Source: Acanthaster planci (Eukaryota; Echinodermata; Asteroidea; Valvatida; Acanthasteridae). From it: a stretch of DNA of 35,352 bases. The notes beneath the pieces are model-generated. The model was not told the origin of the DNA and ran no database searches. It saw nothing but the letters and a program-made list of their open reading frames with translations. Location of the stretch: contig NW_019091401.1 in assembly GCF_001949145.1 (NCBI RefSeq), forward strand, positions 1,652,466 to 1,687,817, read 5' to 3'. The translations under genes were made by a program, and so were the position numbers. Below are positions 34,050 through 35,352 of the stretch, in pieces. Position 1 is the stretch's first letter; each line of letters opens with the position of its first letter.

Positions 34050-35242
34050 GCACTCGCACAATCGATTATCGACATTGCTCACGAAGGACACCAAGGCATG
34101 ACAAAGACTAAACAGCTACTTCGTGAGAAAGTGTGGTTTCCCAACATGGACACACTCGTAGACAACACGGTTCGCGACTGCCTTTCATGTCAGTTGACAA
34201 CCCGAATGACACCACTGACACCACTCACTATGTCTACACTCCCAGACGGCCCATGGCTCGAAGTCAGCATTGATTTCTGTGATCTCCCCACAGGAGAACA
34301 TCTCCTCGTAATCATGGACGATTACAGTCGTTTTCCCGAAATCAAAATCGTGACTTCCGCTTCCGCCCGTTCGGTAATTCCCAAACTGGATCGTGTCTTT
34401 GCCACGTTCGGCATTCCAAAGGTAGTACGCTCTGACAACGGGCCACCCTTCAACAGCACCTAGTTTTCATCCTTCGCAGACTACCTCGGGTTCCACCATC
34501 AGAAAGTCACCCCACGTTGGCCCCGTGCCAATGGGGAGGTGGAACGGTTATGAGAACAATCAAAAAGACATATCACACCGCAATCGCAGACGGAATACCG
34601 TGGAAACTAGCTCTCTATAAGTTCCTGTGAAATTACCGAGCGACACCGCATGTTGCTACAGGAGTTGCACCTGCAATGCTACTCTTTGGCAGGCCTCTTC
34701 GCACACGTCTCCCTGAAACCGCGCACAAATCGCGAGCCAAACCTGTCGGATCGCATGACAAATGCAAGAAAGCCGCGATGAAACAATACGCTGACAACAG
34801 AGAGCATGCACGTCCCAAGAACATTGAAATCGGTGATACAGTTCTTCTACGACGCGATGGACTAGTCGCAAAACACCAAACCCCATACCATACTCACCCC
34901 TACACTGTGACTGCCAAAAAAGGATCCATGGTAACAGCTCAGCGTGGCACTCACACAGTCACACGCAACATCTCACGATACAAACGCATCCAGACCAACA
35001 CACCGACCCAGCAGGATCCTGAGGAATCCGACATTGAGGACGTGACAAATCCGATACACACTCCCACTCGAGCACCAGCACCGCGCCAGAACCCTGCTCG
35101 AAATTGCCACCCACCTGCTCACCTAAAAGACTGTGACGTAAAGACTGTAGGAAAGACACATGCATGTTGGACACTTTTGTTTAATTTGTTTGAGAACATC
35201 TGCAAAGTGTGTTTACCCAATTCGTTTCCTGTTTACGTTTAG
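34050..35242 (+). pseudogene. Gypsy integrase, broken
   Basis: It continues in the same frame after TAA 34047. The zinc-binding HEGHQG...CLSCQ block is present. The catalytic core gives SIDFCDLPTGEHLLVIMDDY (first Asp), VVRSDNGPPFNST (second Asp) and RANGEVER (Glu). TAG 34461 interrupts the core, a frameshift lies near 34549, and TGA 34628 follows. The C-terminal domain (34676-35242) has DTVLLRRDGL and PYHTHPYTVTAKKGSMVTA, a GPY-like module. The enzyme would insert the element's DNA, but this copy cannot make it whole. Confidence 0.9.
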
Positions 35243-35324
35243 AGAACTTCAAGTTTGGTCTTACGAAGGAAAAAGTAAAAATGGCTGAAAGAAAATGCAA
35301 CTCTGTAACTGTGACTAGCTCAAA

Positions 35325-35341
35325 AAAATAATAATAATAAC
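35325..35341. repeat. Short A-rich/(AAT)n tract
   Basis: An A run followed by four ATA/AAT trinucleotides lies near the window end, downstream of the Gypsy coding region. Confidence 0.7.
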
Positions 35342-35352
35342 CAATACCAGCC

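Larger units (their letters stand above)
30809..35352 (+). mobile_element. Gypsy LTR retrotransposon, nearly full length, broken
   Basis: The order is probable 5' LTR, primer-binding site, gag with zinc knuckles, aspartic protease, reverse transcriptase, RNase H, HHCC/DDE integrase, the Gypsy (Metaviridae) layout. The pol resembles the type often annotated as K02A2.6-like in invertebrate genomes. At least five in-frame stops and three frameshifts make this copy inactive. The coding part ends at 35242 and no 3' LTR is seen before the window ends. It lies in intron h of POLG2 in the sense direction. Confidence 0.9.

Overview
This window is animal nuclear DNA: one gene split into small exons with GT/AG introns, long introns packed with transposable-element debris, microsatellites and a 796-base assembly gap. 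The element mix (DIRS, Gypsy, Polinton/Maverick, pogo-like and foldback MITEs, tRNA-derived SINEs) and the many TACATG palindromes suggest an aquatic invertebrate (echinoderm, hemichordate, lancelet, mollusc or cnidarian are all possible). I cannot name the species.

The only host protein gene I can support is on the + strand. Eight exons (9626-9766, 12165-12433, 16930-17071, 17339-17444, 26474-26647, 28189-28329, 28695-28772, 29176-29270) join in frame with compatible phases. They encode about 380 residues of a homologue of POLG2, the accessory subunit of mitochondrial DNA polymerase gamma, a protein descended from class II glycyl-tRNA synthetase. The mitochondrial targeting sequence upstream and the last ~60 residues downstream are not found here.

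Region 1-9600, upstream of the gene, has no convincing coding sequence. It is a patchwork of inverted-repeat elements: a 304-bp MITE built on CCCAACTATAGTTGGG, two oppositely oriented copies of a CGACG-rich element, a ~2-kb element with ~440-460-bp terminal inverted repeats, and several 200-bp foldbacks. Introns 1-2 carry more foldbacks, a (TCTG)n tract, a SINE and minor repeats. Intron 4 (9 kb) holds a decayed DIRS-type tyrosine-recombinase retrotransposon (18768-22480), a 21-bp minisatellite running into the gap, a decayed Polinton/Maverick remnant just after the gap (23536-24964) whose downstream small ORFs I cannot identify, and an antisense Gypsy gag fragment. Intron 8 holds a pogo-like MITE, itself interrupted by a foldback carrying a tRNA-like sequence, then a nearly full-length but broken Gypsy retrotransposon that runs to the window's end.

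The large elements (DIRS, Polinton remnant, main Gypsy) lie in the same sense as the host gene, while the three tRNA-like/SINE modules lie antisense. No bacterial-type operons, CRISPR arrays or intact functional RNA genes were seen. The least-explained sequence is the small-ORF cluster beside the Polinton polymerase fragment.
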